64,000 bases of DNA. It comes from Paralichthys olivaceus (Eukaryota; Chordata; Actinopteri; Pleuronectiformes; Paralichthyidae). The DNA is taken from positions 12,802,001 through 12,866,000 of the forward strand of contig NC_091100.1 of assembly GCF_024713975.1 (NCBI RefSeq). Reading direction: 5' to 3'. Under the pieces are notes generated by a model. That model saw nothing but the letters and a program-made list of their open reading frames with translations. It made no database searches and was not told the origin of the DNA. Of the stretch, positions 51,521 through 64,000 are shown in pieces. Each line of letters begins with the position of its first letter. The first letter of the stretch is position 1. The position numbers and the translations under genes are program-made.

Positions 51521-54500
51521 TCATTTCTTTGCAGGAACACCGTCTGAATAATCCTCCAGAACATCTGCCAAATGGTGGTTGTGGGTCTTGAAGTGTCTCT
51601 TCCTCTGCCCACCTTGCTTCTTCCTCTTTTGAACTGGCAACTGCAGAGAGCACAGAAACACAACCAACACTGATCATGATGCTCGATGAACGAAGTGTAA
51701 ATGTCAGCGTTCGATGTCAAAATGTTTAAGTCTTCGTTTCTCGTGACATAAATCACGTTCATTAAAAGTTTGGGATGTGAGACTGATAAATCAAACAGTT
51801 GCAAGAACTGAAGACACTCACCACTTTTTTTGGTCCCGTCTCCTGCATGGAGGAGATGCCTTGTTTCTTCAAGTACTCCTCAATCTTCTCATCATCAATG
51901 GAATCAACTGGAACGCTCCTCCACAGTTTCTGAAATTCTGCATTTTACAGAAATAGAAATACATTGAAGACCCAGACATACAACTATTTCATCAGTTCGA
52001 CCAAATGCTTTTAAGAACATAAAAATGAAAATGAATACCAGAATGAGCCTGGTAAATAAAAATGATGACTGAAATCTATTATGAATGTAGAGCATTTGGG
52101 AAACATTATTCTCTTTTTGTGCATTAGTCACTTTATAAAGGGATTTTAACATGAGTCAGACATTTCAGAGCAATTAATAAACTTGGTTTCCTGGTTAATA
52201 ACAACTTGGACGTTATATAGTGAACCTGATTTGCAGTTCAGAATCTAACAGAATCTTCAGTTAGAAGCTAAGGAGCCAAAGTTTGGCTTATACATTTTTA
52301 TTTGATGACGTAAGTGTTGGTTGTTGTGCATTTTGATGATCAATGAATTGTGTAAGAGGATAAATGACAGAAAGAGTGAGCCACATCCCAACTGACAGAC
52401 AGACTGATTCTCACCTTCATCTACAGTAAACTGACAGTGTTTGTCGTTGTAGAAGAGGATCTTTTTCTTGTCTGGTTTCGTCACAAAGATGATCTGATCC
52501 CCCAAAGCCTGTGAACGATCACATGAGCGCTCATTACTCTGCTAATAGATCTTTAGTTATGACAATGTTCACACAACATAGAAGGGTGTAAGACTTAAGT
52601 GCGCATCCCTCTCATTAATCGACATAATGAATTGTGCATATTAGGTGGAATCTCTGGCGACATCCATAATAAATAAAACATTTTAATTTTCAAACTAATA
52701 TAATCTCCATCCACAGAAGCGTTTTATCTCCATAGCAGTAATTATCCCCATCCATACTAACTGGAAGGAAGAAGGAAGCAGATTGTCAACTCTGCTGTTG
52801 GTTGCTTACTTCCAGAAAATACCACGAATGAGAAACAACAATAGTGAGCAGCAATGTGTTTTAAAACTAAAACGTAGGAATGTGGATGTAGCCTTTGTGT
52901 AGACATTATATTTACTATGTGTTACCTTGATGGCTTTGGCCGAGTTGGGCAGCCCCTCCTCTACATCATCCAGCAGCACTCCTCCCAGGCCCAGCTGGTC
53001 ATGTTTGTCCAGCAGCCTCAGTAAGGCTTTCCTGTCCTTCAGGTTGTACTTGGGCTTGAAGCCATATGTCCCATCCCGCACGTCGATTTTTGGATTGTTG
53101 ACCAAAGCCTGATATTTGCAGGGAGATGTACAGCAGTGAATTCCAATTCTAAGCTTGCTGGTTAAGTAGTAAACCACAAAAAATAAACCTATCAGGTTTA
53201 AAACCTTTATTTTATATTTAAATAATAAATCTCTTTTCTTTAGGTCATACAAGTAACTGAAGGTTTGTGCTGTTGCTTTGTTGTTAATCTGTGGCTTCTA
53301 TCTTACAGAATGGATGATATTATAGAAGTGAGAAGAAGGCCTACAGACTTCCGTGAGGGAAATCAAATATAATTTGTAAACGTCAGACGTAAAATAGCTC
53401 AGTGTAATGGTGCAGGACAAACGTACACCTGATGTTAAAAATAAAAGGTTGTATGAAACTTAAGAAACACACCTCAGTCATAAGCCAATGTTTCTGCTTC
53501 ATGCTGATGTCCAGAAGCTTGGTCTCATCCAGAATCTCATCTAAGGTCAAAAAGTGTGTGTCACCACTCTGATGCCTCGTCTGAGAGTGAAGCACAGAGA
53601 AGCACATAAATGTACATACAGAAATACACTCATATTCAAAAACAACATTTTCTTTAGCACTCGTTTCATCTTACGCCTCCGACAGCATTTTATTTCAGTT
53701 TAATTTTCTCCCCCTCATCCATCAGTCAGGTTCTATGATTTAACTCTGTTTTAGATTATTCAACAGATGGCACAAACAAGCGCACACTCAAAGAAAATCT
53801 GTCAAGTTGAGAGGGAGTTTGCAAAGAGGGATGAGTCAGACAGTGAGTGTGACAGGGCCTGGCAGCCTCTCTGCAGAGCCACAGCATGAGCAACAAGCTG
53901 TTTACACACCAAAAGAAAGGCCGGGGACCAAATGTTACAAAGGGGACACAACTGACTCACTTGGTTGACACAATAGACAACAAGTCAAAGCTTTTTAAGA
54001 GCTTTGATGGAGATGCTAAAAATCTGGGAAATCATGCAGAGGCTATTGTGACAGCTTAAATTAGCTTGGAGAGGAGACATCCATGAGACTGAAATGTCTC
54101 AAACAGAGCTTGTGTGCAGAGAAAAGGATTAATACATTCCCCACTAAATAACAACAGAGTTTTGCTGTTTTATAGAGACAGAAACTTACCTTCATATAAT
54201 TGACTATCTTGGCCAAGCAGCCAAATTTGTACCCGGAGCTTGCTTTGATGTTTATGTTGCCATTACTAGACTCTGAAAAAAAAGTGGAAGAGCAGTTTGA
54301 ATTATTAAATGGACTATATGGACAGATAGGAGCTATAGGTTTTTGTGAAAAGCAACTACCTTTCACATGAAAGCAAGAACAAACGGTTTTGATTGCTGAG
54401 AGGGGCAGGGGGGAGGGGCATCTTCTCCTTCCTCATTCATTACATTGATAAGGCATCACTCTGTGTAATCTTACCAATACAGACAATTAACATTTGAGCT

Positions 54501-57500
54501 GCACTTTTGAATGGCTCTCAAAAGGAACAGAGCAATAACATCCCTCTCCCTTTAAAGGTCCAGTGTGTCAGATTTAGGTGAAAGGGATCTATTGGCAGAA
54601 ATTTAATGTAGAATAATCCTCATGATGTTTTCACTAGTTTGTTTCATCTAAATTGTATGAATTATAGTTTTCTTTACCCCAGAAAAGACCCTTTATATTT
54701 AAATACTTTATATTTACATGAAGGGGGTCCTCTCTACGGAGGCCGCCATGTTTTTTACATTAGTCCAGACTGGACAAACTAAACACCTTTTGAGTTTAAT
54801 GACAACTGAAGCTACCACAGGTTCTTTTTCATGTTTGGAAGGAGAGGGTGAGGTGAGGGGTGTTCAGCTGCAACATGCAACTTCAACACTAGATATCACA
54901 AAATTCTTCACGCTGTACCTTTAAAGAGACACAATTCCCATCACTATGTTAATGTTTGGAAACACAGCTGTTAGTGGCATCAATTTATTGTTGATTTTGG
55001 TCTTTTCATGGAAAATACAGAATATCGCCTGCCTTATCCTGTAATGAAACACCCAACACCAAAAAAATACAGCTGGAGCAGTATGAGAGCATAATTTGAT
55101 GAGCATGATTAGAGGAACAGCCAGATGGTCCTATTCTCTCTTGGGAGTAAAACAATGCTGCTCCAACCCCCAGGAGACTGTCTGAGGTCTGGAGTCAGCA
55201 CTCGCCAGTCCAGGCTGAAAACAGACTCTGAATCATGAATGATTCACGGTGTGGGCGGGAGCTTCTGTCGCCGCGAGCTGCCCCATGGGCCGGACACCGA
55301 GCTCGTGACAGGCTGGTTAACCAACGGTGCAGAGGCAGGGCAAAGATGGAAAGAGCCAATGATAGAGAGGAGGAGACCGTGCTGCTCAGCTGAGACGCGA
55401 AGAGCTGCAAGGAGTGGCGGAGGGAAGCAAGGGAGGGAGTGCACAAGCGACGGCTGAAATTGCATGAGAGTGCTAAAGGAGGAAAACAGGTCGAGGAGTG
55501 AACGTGGGGGGAGGGAGAGAGTGGGAGACAGAGCGATAGGTGGAGCACCGAGAAGAGGAGAGAGCATCTGTTGACTTGCATCTTCTAAAGGACTGATCCA
55601 GACACACAGGTGAGCCTGCATATTTTTCAGAATAGCATCCTGTGAATGAATAGCACTGTGTGTGTGTGTGTGTGTGTGTTTGACATCAACATCCACAGTG
55701 TGAATTTAAGCTGCGGGCTGTTCTTGGTCTTAATGTGCAGCTACGACTGAGGGTTTTTGGTGAATAATGACGTTAAGTCATACATCTTTAACGCAGAAAA
55801 TCCATCTTCAACAGCCAATTCCGTCTGCATTTGAATAATCTAATATTCGGAATCACTGTTTCAAGCAGTGATGTCAGGAAAATGCAATTTATACAACTAA
55901 GTAAAGATCTTTAGATCGAAATATAAACATTCAGGGCAAAAATAAGCAGCTGCGCAATGGATTAAATAATCATAGATCCCGTCTGTATCTGTGTGTGTAC
56001 TCATGTGCATCATGTCCGTCTGTGTTTGTGGAAAATGCATGAGTCGATACAAACTGCAGCTCTCAAGACAAATCACTGAGGTACTGATCGCAGTGAGGCG
56101 CCAAGCAGGGGCATTAGGAGCGTGTAAGTGTGTTTGTGTGTTTAGTGAGCCTGTGAAAGCAGAGGACAACATCTAGTCCTAGAGCACCTTTTAAAGCTTG
56201 GCTGGGTGCGGCTCATTTACGGATCTTATCTGTCACTGTGTAGGAATTGTGCGTTGTATTTGTTTGTAATGTTTTAAAACAAAAAGTAACCTTAACCCTC
56301 AAGCAGATTAAAAAAGAAAAACTAGAATGGCACTAAGTAGAGCTCACAACTCCACCAAGGCCCAATACTCCCCTTACATTCAAACAGGCTGCACCCACAC
56401 CCAGACTGTAGATATTTCACCTCTAAACATGCCTGATTCTTCGACCATCAAGATGAATTAATCTGTGACAATATCAAAAAACACCCTAAACCTCAAAATT
56501 AAAGAAAGTGGATTCGCCCCCTGCAGCAAAATGTAAGAGGTTCTTCTCTGACCATTACTGCATCCTTCCACCAGTAGTTGAGTGGTGTAATCCTGCTTAC
56601 AACTAAACGAACAGGGGTCAAAACATAATTTCCTTGGCGGAGGTAATGACAAACACACAAACCTCCAATTCAATGCAGCCTTCTCCATGCACATGCGCCA
56701 GTGCAGGACTATGACTTAACATCTTAAGCTCTAAGGTAAAAATATGTGATCTGTTGAGACACTTGAAGTCAGTACATCAAGGACCAAAATCATTCACAAA
56801 CTCTAAAACTACACTCTTAGGCACCCAGGTTGTACTAAGATGTCACAAATCTATTCAACATACAACAAAAAGCATGTGTTAATACACACAATGAGTCCAG
56901 TTTAAGGTGTAAGGGGAGAAAAAGACACAGCACGATGAAAGGATCAGTCTGCTGTAAAAAAGAAGCATGACCCTCTTTTCTCTGCCTCTTTTAGTGGTTG
57001 ACTCAAGTAATCTGGGTCAGCTGCCTTGCTTTCAGTAGATAAATAATAAAAATGTCTGTGAGTCTTTAAAACATGTATGTGTGTGTGTGGGCAGAGAGAC
57101 GAGTGCACTGCACCCTGAGGATTTAAAATGGTAGGCGCTGGATAAAAATGTGAAAGTATCGCAGAAGTCAGACAAATGGCCTGTCAACGGTGCTCCTCAT
57201 TTCTTTATTGCAATTCCTTAACAAGATGCTTCAGACTCACTGTGCACTCATCTAATCTATTTGTGCTCTGAGCAAATGGCCACTGTAAGGTTTCACTCTT
57301 TAGCAATATTAGCAATTTCTCCAATAACACGTAATAAAAGTCCTTCTCGTTCTGACAGACGTAGGCTCAGGTTTATTCTGTGAATATGTCGATACTGCAA
57401 TTCTTTATACAGCGTGTCACTATGACTGCTACTGATGCAGTACTAAAATAATCACATTACAGCAAAGTACCCAACAGAAACCCTTAAGATAGGAAATGGC

Positions 57501-59935
57501 TTCCCCATAAATTTTGTGACCTCCAGGGAGGATGTGTCTTTTACAAACAGCCCATTAGCAGTGCACATGGTCCATAGATTGATCATTAATAGGTTCACCA
57601 AGGAGGTTATGTTTCTGTTGCATTTTTGAGCAGGATTATGGAAAAACTACTGGACAGGTCACCTGCTGGAAGGGTATGTTATGGGTCAGGGAAGAACCAT
57701 TTAAATTGTGGAGCTGTGTGACATTCTTATTTTTGTTTTTAATCTATTGTTGTTAGGGGTGCAGATGCTGTCTAGTCTGTAAGGCTGAAGATATTGTATC
57801 ACATTTAGAAAAGAAAGACAACCCTAAATATATAATGGCCTGAAGAGGAATTCATTCGTCATTCTTTCACCATGGAAACAAGTATTTCACAACCATTTCT
57901 CTCTAATTGGCAGTCAACACAGTGAAGTGCAGAACCCCACTCAATACTAACATTCTCTCTGTTTTTGATGCTTTTAAGGAGAAATCATGGCCAACCTCAC
58001 TGCCACCATACACCCAAGTAATCTCTCCTGGCACCAAGAGGCAGTGTCTCTTTCCCACGTCTCCTTGCAAGTCCAGGAAGTGTACCCCTTCCATGACGGC
58101 TGGAATGTGGCGTGCTTCATCATCCTCCTGCTCTTCATCCTCACTGTCCTGTCTCTGGCTGCCTTGGCCGTGCTCTACGAGCTACTTGACTGTGGGTGCT
58201 GCGCCAAAGAGAAAACACATCACCAGCTACAGGAGGAGGGGCCGGGGAGCTGCAGCAAGCTCATGACCAGCATTTGCAAGGAGCCAGAATCGCATACTGA
58301 GGTGGTATAAAGGCAGCCATGACGAGGAAAAGAGACAGTAGGAGATCGGGGGTCACTGCTGAGCCAGGCAATAGCACAGGCGCTGACCCCGATGCCTAGA
58401 GAAATGAACTTCAAAAACTGTGTTATAGTGGTTCAGTTGCTCACAGTTGCAAAGGGGGCCCAGATAAAAAGAAAAGGGGCAGTGTTTCATTGATTTGGAG
58501 TGAGTCTTACTAGCTTTTCATTTTGGTTATGAGAAAACGCTCACAAATATACATTCGCTACAACTTGCCGTAGAGTGCAGACCCTGAAAGCCATATTTTA
58601 CACCAGAAAATAACCAGGAGAGAGAGAGAGAGAGTGCCAGAGTAGAAAATATCACTGAGAGCAGCACTATTTAAATGGAATGGCTTTTACTTTGATTTCT
58701 TATATGGAGCCAAAAAATGAAAGCCAAAAAATATATACTTTAAAAAAAGACACTAATCTGGACGAATATCAGCAATTTCAAAAGGAAAGCAAGTTTTCTT
58801 GTTCAGCGACACCTTCTCTGTGAGTACTGCACATACTTGTTACCTGTTTGATGGAAATAACCATCTATAAGAGGTGAGAAATGTTGTACACTGTCCAAAT
58901 CCAAGAATTTCCCAAAAAAGGGTCCGACAAGCAACAGAGATAATCTTTAAGTTGGATATGATCTTTGCATTGGATGAAGCCTGTGTTATTCCGCTCGTAA
59001 AATGTGTAACTGTGCCGTAAATATGTTAAGCATTGCAAAATTATTTGATGACTACTGACACGTGGTTGCTGCACAGTGATGTACTTTCATTTCATGTTGA
59101 GGACCATGTATAATTTCATATGCCTTACCACAAAATGCCTAATAAATTGTCACTTAATTATTTACCAGTTTTTAGTTTTTCTGCTGGAAGAAGCAGTTGG
59201 TTCAGTAATTATACTGAGAGATCCATTTATGAGGTCGCAAACTTACATGGAATGTTAATAGACAAGTCTGGGAATATGAAGACTACAAACTGGTTGTTTG
59301 TCATATTATATGTTTTTACTCTCTGTGAGCTGCTCTCTCTTCATTTAAAAGTGTGTGCAGGGGGAGGAGGACAGAATTCAGAAGGTATCCTGGTCTTGAA
59401 CTACTGCTCCTTGTAAAATAATTGTTTTGAAACAAGTACCTTGTATTTAGATGGAGGCCTTTTGAGTTTGGAGAGGAAGCAACAGCAATTGTGAGAATGA
59501 TATGACACAAGGCAAAATCTGTGAATAAGAGGGGCTCATACAATTGTACTCTCTAGAAATTTTGGAAACTTTACTTAATGGCTTTGCCTCAGCCATTGTA
59601 ATGACATAACAAGACAATGTTAGTTAGTTATATAAATGTTGACAGATGCATCCATATTAAGACTGAACAATAATACAAGTGTTCTTTTCAGTACAAAGTT
59701 CTGTAATAAAGAGGCACCGCATGACAGCAGTATCAATCAAGCATGTGATAATCCATTTTTAAAGCTGCCTGCCTCACTTACCCGCGCTGTGTTTGGACCC
59801 TGACGAACCGTCTTTGTCACCTTTGGGCTTCTTCTTCTTGTGAGAGTCTGAGGCCGCCTGTCTCTTCTCTACAGCTGGAGTGGACAGAGCTCGTTTTTTG
59901 AACAGCTCCCTCTCCCTGAGTAGCGCTGGGTCCAT
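51521..59935 (-). CDS. gtf2e2: General transcription factor IIE subunit 2 (TFIIE beta)
   Basis: Seven coding exons in phase, 285 aa (human 291): 59935-59782, 54272-54190, 53580-53473, 53108-52926, 52508-52415, 51937-51822 and 51640-51521. It starts [20 protein letters not shown], then a Lys/Ser-rich linker (SHKKKKPKG). Next come the winged-helix core ([50 protein letters not shown]) and the second winged helix ([25 protein letters not shown]). It ends with a basic tail ([30 protein letters not shown]). With TFIIE alpha it recruits TFIIH to the RNA polymerase II preinitiation complex. A 5' noncoding exon probably ends at 61001 (donor gtaacg), with the acceptor at 59941. The first coding intron (5.5 kb) holds smim18 on the other strand and a MITE. 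Confidence 0.97.
54551..54925 (+). mobile_element. Non-autonomous DNA transposon (MITE-like), copy 2, in gtf2e2 intron
   Basis: 375 bp. The ends are inverted repeats: 'tttaaaggtccagtgtgt' on the left and 'gctgtacctttaaa' on the right. It matches 12363-12728 in reverse over its length. It contains 'gaggccgccatgttttttac'. The TTAA in both ends could be a target-site remnant. No coding capacity. Confidence 0.75.
55200..55609 (+). other. smim18: Probable noncoding first exon and promoter of smim18
   Basis: A GC-richer island within AT-rich DNA ends at 'gacacacag/gtgagcc' (donor at 55610), the only strong donor in the expected position upstream of smim18. A matching acceptor, 'gatgcttttaag', ends at 57978. 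The transcription start is not visible. Inferred from composition and splice signals. Confidence 0.4.
55655..55681. repeat. (TG)n microsatellite
   Basis: A run of about ten TG units just inside the putative smim18 intron. Confidence 0.85.
56330..56660. repeat. Interspersed repeat fragment
   Basis: Reverse-oriented member of the family at 14620-15570, recognisable by 'agagctcacaactccaccaag', 'gcatccttccaccag', 'gtaatcctgcttacaac' and 'cttggcggaggtaatgac'. Confidence 0.5.
57595..57760. repeat. Interspersed repeat fragment
   Basis: 'caccaaggaggttatgtttc', 'caggattatggaaaaactac' and 'ggtatgttatgggtcaggg' belong to the same family as 14620-15570. Confidence 0.55.
57987..58310 (+). CDS. smim18: Small integral membrane protein 18
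   Basis: One coding exon, 107 aa, preceded by an acceptor (cttttaag, exon from 57979). The lumenal or outer part has two N-glycosylation sequons (NLT at 3-5 and NLS at 12-14). The family-typical segment [16 protein letters not shown] leads into a single membrane helix (about residues 41-66, [20 protein letters not shown]). A Cys cluster (DCGCC) follows the helix and could be palmitoylated. The tail ends TEVV. Human SMIM18 is about 95 aa and also lies with GTF2E2. The function is unknown; I infer only a one-pass membrane protein. It is transcribed against gtf2e2 from within that gene's intron. ATG context (aatcATGG) is good. AATAAA-like signals follow near 59140 and 59703. Confidence 0.9.
   Translation: MANLTATIHPSNLSWHQEAVSLSHVSLQVQEVYPFHDGWNVACFIILLLFILTVLSLAALAVLYELLDCGCCAKEKTHHQLQEEGPGSCSKLMTSICKEPESHTEVV
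58311..59781 (+). other. smim18: Probable smim18 3' untranslated region
   Basis: AT-rich sequence after the smim18 stop, with 'aataaa' at about 59140 and 59703 and a short GA run near 58620. No other open frame with features. The length of the untranslated region is a guess. Confidence 0.35.
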
Positions 59936-60029
59936 CCTGGCTGGTAGGGCACAAAAAACAACAGTTTAATAGATATTCAGCTAAATATAAGTCATCAAAG
60001 CTACTTTTGGAGATGTTAGTGTCATTTTA

Positions 60030-60190
60030 TAATTCCATCAAGGACGTTTTAGTTTCTGTTTGCTTGTCTGTCGGACAGAAGAATTACTCAACAACCTCTG
60101 AACCTGTTTCCATTAAATTTTGTGGAGGACCCAGAGAACAACCTTTTTTTAAGTCAGGACTTTTTCCCCACTTTCTTTGACGTGTTGAAA
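60030..60190. repeat. Interspersed repeat fragment
   Basis: 'aattccatcaaggacgtttt', 'gtttctgtttgcttgtctgtc' and 'aaattttgtggaggacccag' match the family at 14620-15570, much decayed. Confidence 0.45.
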
Positions 60191-61000
60191 AGGGCATTCA
60201 CCTCTGAGATACGTACTTTACACACACTCTCCTTCTTAACTTTTCAAATGCAGCCGAGCTGTTAAAGCCGACCTTCGCAAATACCAAATATTTTCCTTCA
60301 TGGCACCAGGAGAGTGGACGGTTTCACACCCCACACTGAGCACAGGAGGTATCCCACTGTAAACACAGCTGTGTTAAAACAGTTCAGGGCTCCGCAGTGA
60401 AAATAAGCAGAGAAATGTGAGACCCTGACGCCCTCAGATTTATCTCCTGTGTGTTTTGTGTTCCCTGTCTCCTCCATGTCCACCCAGCAGACATCTTAGT
60501 ATTCCCACTGAGGCCAACCTGTTCTTTACTAAGAGTAGACTTTATCATATATAACATAGGACAGTAAGAGAGTGGAATTTGACATGAGGCTCATCAGAAA
60601 GAAACCAACAATCAATGAACTCAGGCCTCTTAGAGAGCCACTATAAATGAATGTGAGTCCCGCTGGAGAACAGTCGCAGCTGATAACAGCAGCCAGGATG
60701 TGGACATGAACTCCTCGTGCACGAAAATAAACTAACAAAGACCCACACACACGTTACAGCTAACTGGGTTAGCATTGTTCATTTACCAGCCTGGTTCTGA
60801 GTTAGCCTGACGTTGTAGCGTTATCGAGATTCATTTAACTCATAAACCAGCGATGACCGACACTACAGACACTACCTCACTTTATCAAACGCTGTTCACT
60901 CGTTCACATCCTCTGACACCAACATGGTAGATGTGAAGCACCGAAACGGTCTAACACTGGCTAGTTAGCATTAGCATTGCAGTTCACGAGCGAACGTTAC

Positions 61001-61260
61001 CTGACACTTTGTTCCGGTTCTCAGAGAAAGTGACGGATTCGTCCCGGAGGACAAACTAATACCAGAGGTAATACACCAGAGGGAAAGAGGCTTCCTTCCA
61101 GAAATAACCACTTTATCTTCCTGCGAAGATCATAGAAGTTGACGTTAGCTAAATAACTTCAGACACAAAACATCACATTTTCTTCCTCAGGCTGGACTTC
61201 CGGTTCTTGTTCGATTTCTCAGGATTCGACAGTTCATCCCTGGAATACGTCAGCACGTAT
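61001..61260 (-). promoter_or_regulatory. gtf2e2: gtf2e2 first noncoding exon and promoter
   Basis: Reading on the minus strand, the exon would end at 61001 before gtaacg. AACCGGAAGT, a full ETS site, is at 61196-61205, and another TTCCGG-type site is at about 61012. No TATA box. Typical of a housekeeping promoter; the start site itself is not visible. Confidence 0.4.
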
Positions 61261-64000
61261 GATAATCATTCACAGTTGAAAAAGAGGAAAGAAAAATAAA
61301 TGGATGTGCAGAAACTATAAAATCAAATAAAGTAATGAGTTAATAACATCAGAGACAGCAACCAGGTCTGTTATAATGTTTATGATTAAAAAAGCTGAGT
61401 AAATCTTAAATCCCAGCTCAAAATGTAACATTTGAATATAATTTCAGTGTCATATGTATGTGTTATTTTACTGTTCTACAATCAGTTTGTATTTGATTCT
61501 GTGAACCTTACATCACATGGTGTGGGTGAATATCTATGTCTGTTACTTTATGTGTGCTTACTTTATTTTACTTCTATACTTTGATAATTAATAAGAGAGA
61601 AAATTTGATTTCAGTGCAGTTTCATGTAGATATTGATTAAAATAACCTGAATAGAAATGACAAAGACGATGGATGAATGGATATTTCACACATATTAAAA
61701 TATACGTCTGCTTTGGGTGAATAGGGAAATGAATGAATCTTATTCTTTAGATATATCAATATTAATGAGAGTGCTTATTCTTCTCAGCAGCACTGCTCGG
61801 TAGTTCTTTAATTACTGCACCTCTGATTATTCATTCGAAAGTGGAGCTGAAGGCACTAACTGGCACAAGGGCGCCACTCAGTTGTTCCTTTATGGTACTG
61901 CCCCACACATACTAATATTTTCTCTAATTTTCTCTGCTCTGACAACAAAAAGATAAGATCTGTACGTTCAACGTGAATAGTTTTATGAGTGCAGTGAGAG
62001 AGAGAAAAACATAATGACAAAGAACGTAACAAACAAAGACAGGAACAAATTAAGATAAAGTGAAAAACATTGATGTACTGATACATTAATCTCTTTTTTA
62101 TGTGACCCCCCAACTGTTTTCATGCTACCTGGTGGCAGAAGAAAAAAGAAAATACTCAAATATTTCATGGCAATAATAATTACAATTAACTAAATTACAG
62201 ATGTTTCCAGATTTGTATAAACTCATGGCTGCAAAACCAACCACAATGATTCTGTAGAAATCTATTCATACACTGCACACATACATTCTGCATACCTCCC
62301 ACAGTGAGAAAGAATAACCAGAATATGAAAATTAATTTCATCTTCTTTGTCCGTTATCATCTAATTTTTGATATGTGTTGTGTTCTCTGTTGTAAAAAGC
62401 CACAGAACACACTGTGATATATTATGTGTATTAATAGATGCTCTCCACTGGGAAATTTAAAAAATGAATTGGAGCTTATGTACATTTTTGGTGCAAACTA
62501 ATCTTATCTCATATCCTCCATCTGTTCCAGGGCCTTAATATCAAAAACTGGAGATGCTGAGATTAAAAGAAATATTCTCAGTGTGATCTGTGATGCGTGT
62601 GTGTGCAAGTGTGTATGCATGAAACCCACATCCACACACACTTGATTTCACCACGTACACACACGTATACATGCAATAAAGTAAGAAGCAAATAGAAAGT
62701 GGTATGAAAATACTTGTTTCAACATTTCTCTTCTTGTGTCCTGTGAATTTCCTTTGTGATTCATCCAGTAGATCAACCAATCAGTATTTAAACTCACATA
62801 TTTGTCAGGATTAGTTTCATGTCACATACAAGATTCTAATCAAAGCAGTGAACTATTATTGACTTCATTCTTCCTGTATGAACTCAAGTCCCTGGTTGGT
62901 TCCAGAAATTATGCCCAGTCCTTCACGATGAATAGATATAAGTCTCGATGTGCAGGTGGAGAACAGCACAGAACATAATCAGCTCATCCAACTCTCAGAT
63001 GTTCATGTGGATCATAGGACAAATTAGCATCTCCAAAACTCCTAATTAATGATTCAGCAGGCCAGTCAAAGAAGTGAGCCCACATGAATGATTAAATATG
63101 TGCTAACCTAATTTAGGGCCTGATCCATAATGAATGAATTCAACTGTTTAGTCATAGCAGGGAGGGAATAGAGGGGAGAGGGAAAAGATGTGGACATCAG
63201 AGTATTGTTCGACTCATGAAGTGATGAATTATTCTGCTTCAGAAAGCTCGACCTCTCTGTTCCAGTCGCTGTTCAAGCCCCAACGACCTGCACAGCAAAG
63301 TGTAACCACTGGACGGGAGTCACAGTGTTCTCTGTATTACTCTGTTCAGTGATTTGTTGGTTCTCGAAATTGTGAGAGAGGGGTCATTATATCATGTTCC
63401 ACAGTAACAGAGAGTGAAAGAGAAAGAGAGTCAGCACAGTAATCTACAGGTGAGGAGCTGAGAAGAGATGAGTAAAGTCCTCGAGCTGCAGACAACCAGT
63501 GCAAATCCCTGCGGAGGAGAAAATCTCAAGGTGACAGCTTTCAATTACAACAGCGAGAGAAAGTGAGAGTGTGTGTGTGTGTGTTCGTGTGTGTGTGTCT
63601 ATGTGTGTGTGTGTGTGTGTGTGTATTTGTGTACTACCTATCAGCACTCCTGGGCTTCACTGACAGTTCAGTGTCACAGCTTCTGAACTGAAAGTACCTG
63701 ATACACATAGAGAAACCCACACACACACTTCTTCTCCGTCTCATTTCCACATTTGTCTTTGCTGTTTTCTCAGGTATCGGGGTCGATCTTCTGTTGGACT
63801 CTGAGCAGCAAAGACAAGGGAGAAACAGCACATTGGAGCTTGGCGTAAATTTGTGTGTGTGGGTGTATATAATCTGTGCCCATAAGTGTTTGAGAGTAAA
63901 TCATAGAAACAGACTGTTCGGGAAACAAAGGCCATGAGCAAACAAACTCCAGCTGAGGACTGACAATGTTATTTATTTATTTGGTAGTTTGTTTCATAGG
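61261..64000. other. Region upstream of gtf2e2 without recognisable gene
   Basis: AT-rich DNA with a TG microsatellite at about 63565-63632 and some CA runs near 62630. Open frames are short and mostly made by the microsatellites. I see no supported exon; the window may end before the next gene. Confidence 0.5.
63565..63632. repeat. (TG)n microsatellite, interrupted
   Basis: Two TG runs separated by 'ttcg' and 'ctatg' interruptions. Confidence 0.85.

Noticed and set aside
63776-63860. Possible exon after 'gctgttttctcag' at the window end
   Set aside because: The acceptor looks good, but the reading has no recognisable homology and no donor could be chosen.
63444-63941. Overlapping small minus-strand frames with THTH repeats
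   Set aside because: Products of the TG microsatellite; no splice or domain evidence.

Overview
The window looks like nuclear DNA of a ray-finned (teleost) fish. It has GT-AG spliced vertebrate genes, AT-rich intergenic DNA full of fish-type interspersed repeats and microsatellites, and a cluster of fish-type V-set immune receptors with inhibitory tails. I rebuilt every gene exon by exon by reading splice sites and checking that the reading phase closes. The protein names rest on remembered sequences of the human homologues, not on a database search.

Layout. (1) Bases 1-14038, + strand: a cluster of single-V-domain receptors. It holds the last two exons of one gene (81-349), complete receptor A (7323-9067, 253 aa, two ITIMs) and complete receptor B (10677-13102, 210 aa, no ITIM). 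Bases 1-1273 and 12754-14038 are copies more than 99% alike, so the first gene is a recent duplicate of B. (2) 14039-19684: intergenic, repeat-rich. (3) 19685-37140, - strand: a stim2 paralogue (1003 aa, 12 exons, store-operated calcium entry sensor) and rbpj (496 aa, 11 exons, Notch-pathway DNA-binding protein). (4) 39361-46704, - strand: hgsnat (624 aa, 18 exons, lysosomal heparan-sulfate acetyltransferase). (5) 48067-50388, + strand: dctn6 (189 aa, 7 exons, dynactin p27). (6) 51521-59935, - strand: gtf2e2 (285 aa, 7 coding exons, TFIIE beta), with smim18 (107 aa) on the opposite strand inside its first coding intron. (7) 60000-64000: the gtf2e2 promoter, then DNA with no recognisable gene.

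The housekeeping genes join two blocks that are separate in human: RBPJ-STIM2 (4p15) and HGSNAT / DCTN6-GTF2E2-SMIM18 (8p12-p11). The junction lies between rbpj and hgsnat. The receptors form an inhibitory / ITIM-less pair under a shared promoter block.

The two most interesting observations are the stim2 tail and the receptor pair. In stim2 a motif that is single in human STIM2 (PRKISRDE) appears as a degenerate array of about 15 or more units in one long last exon. In the receptor pair, B has lost the ITIM tyrosine that A keeps.
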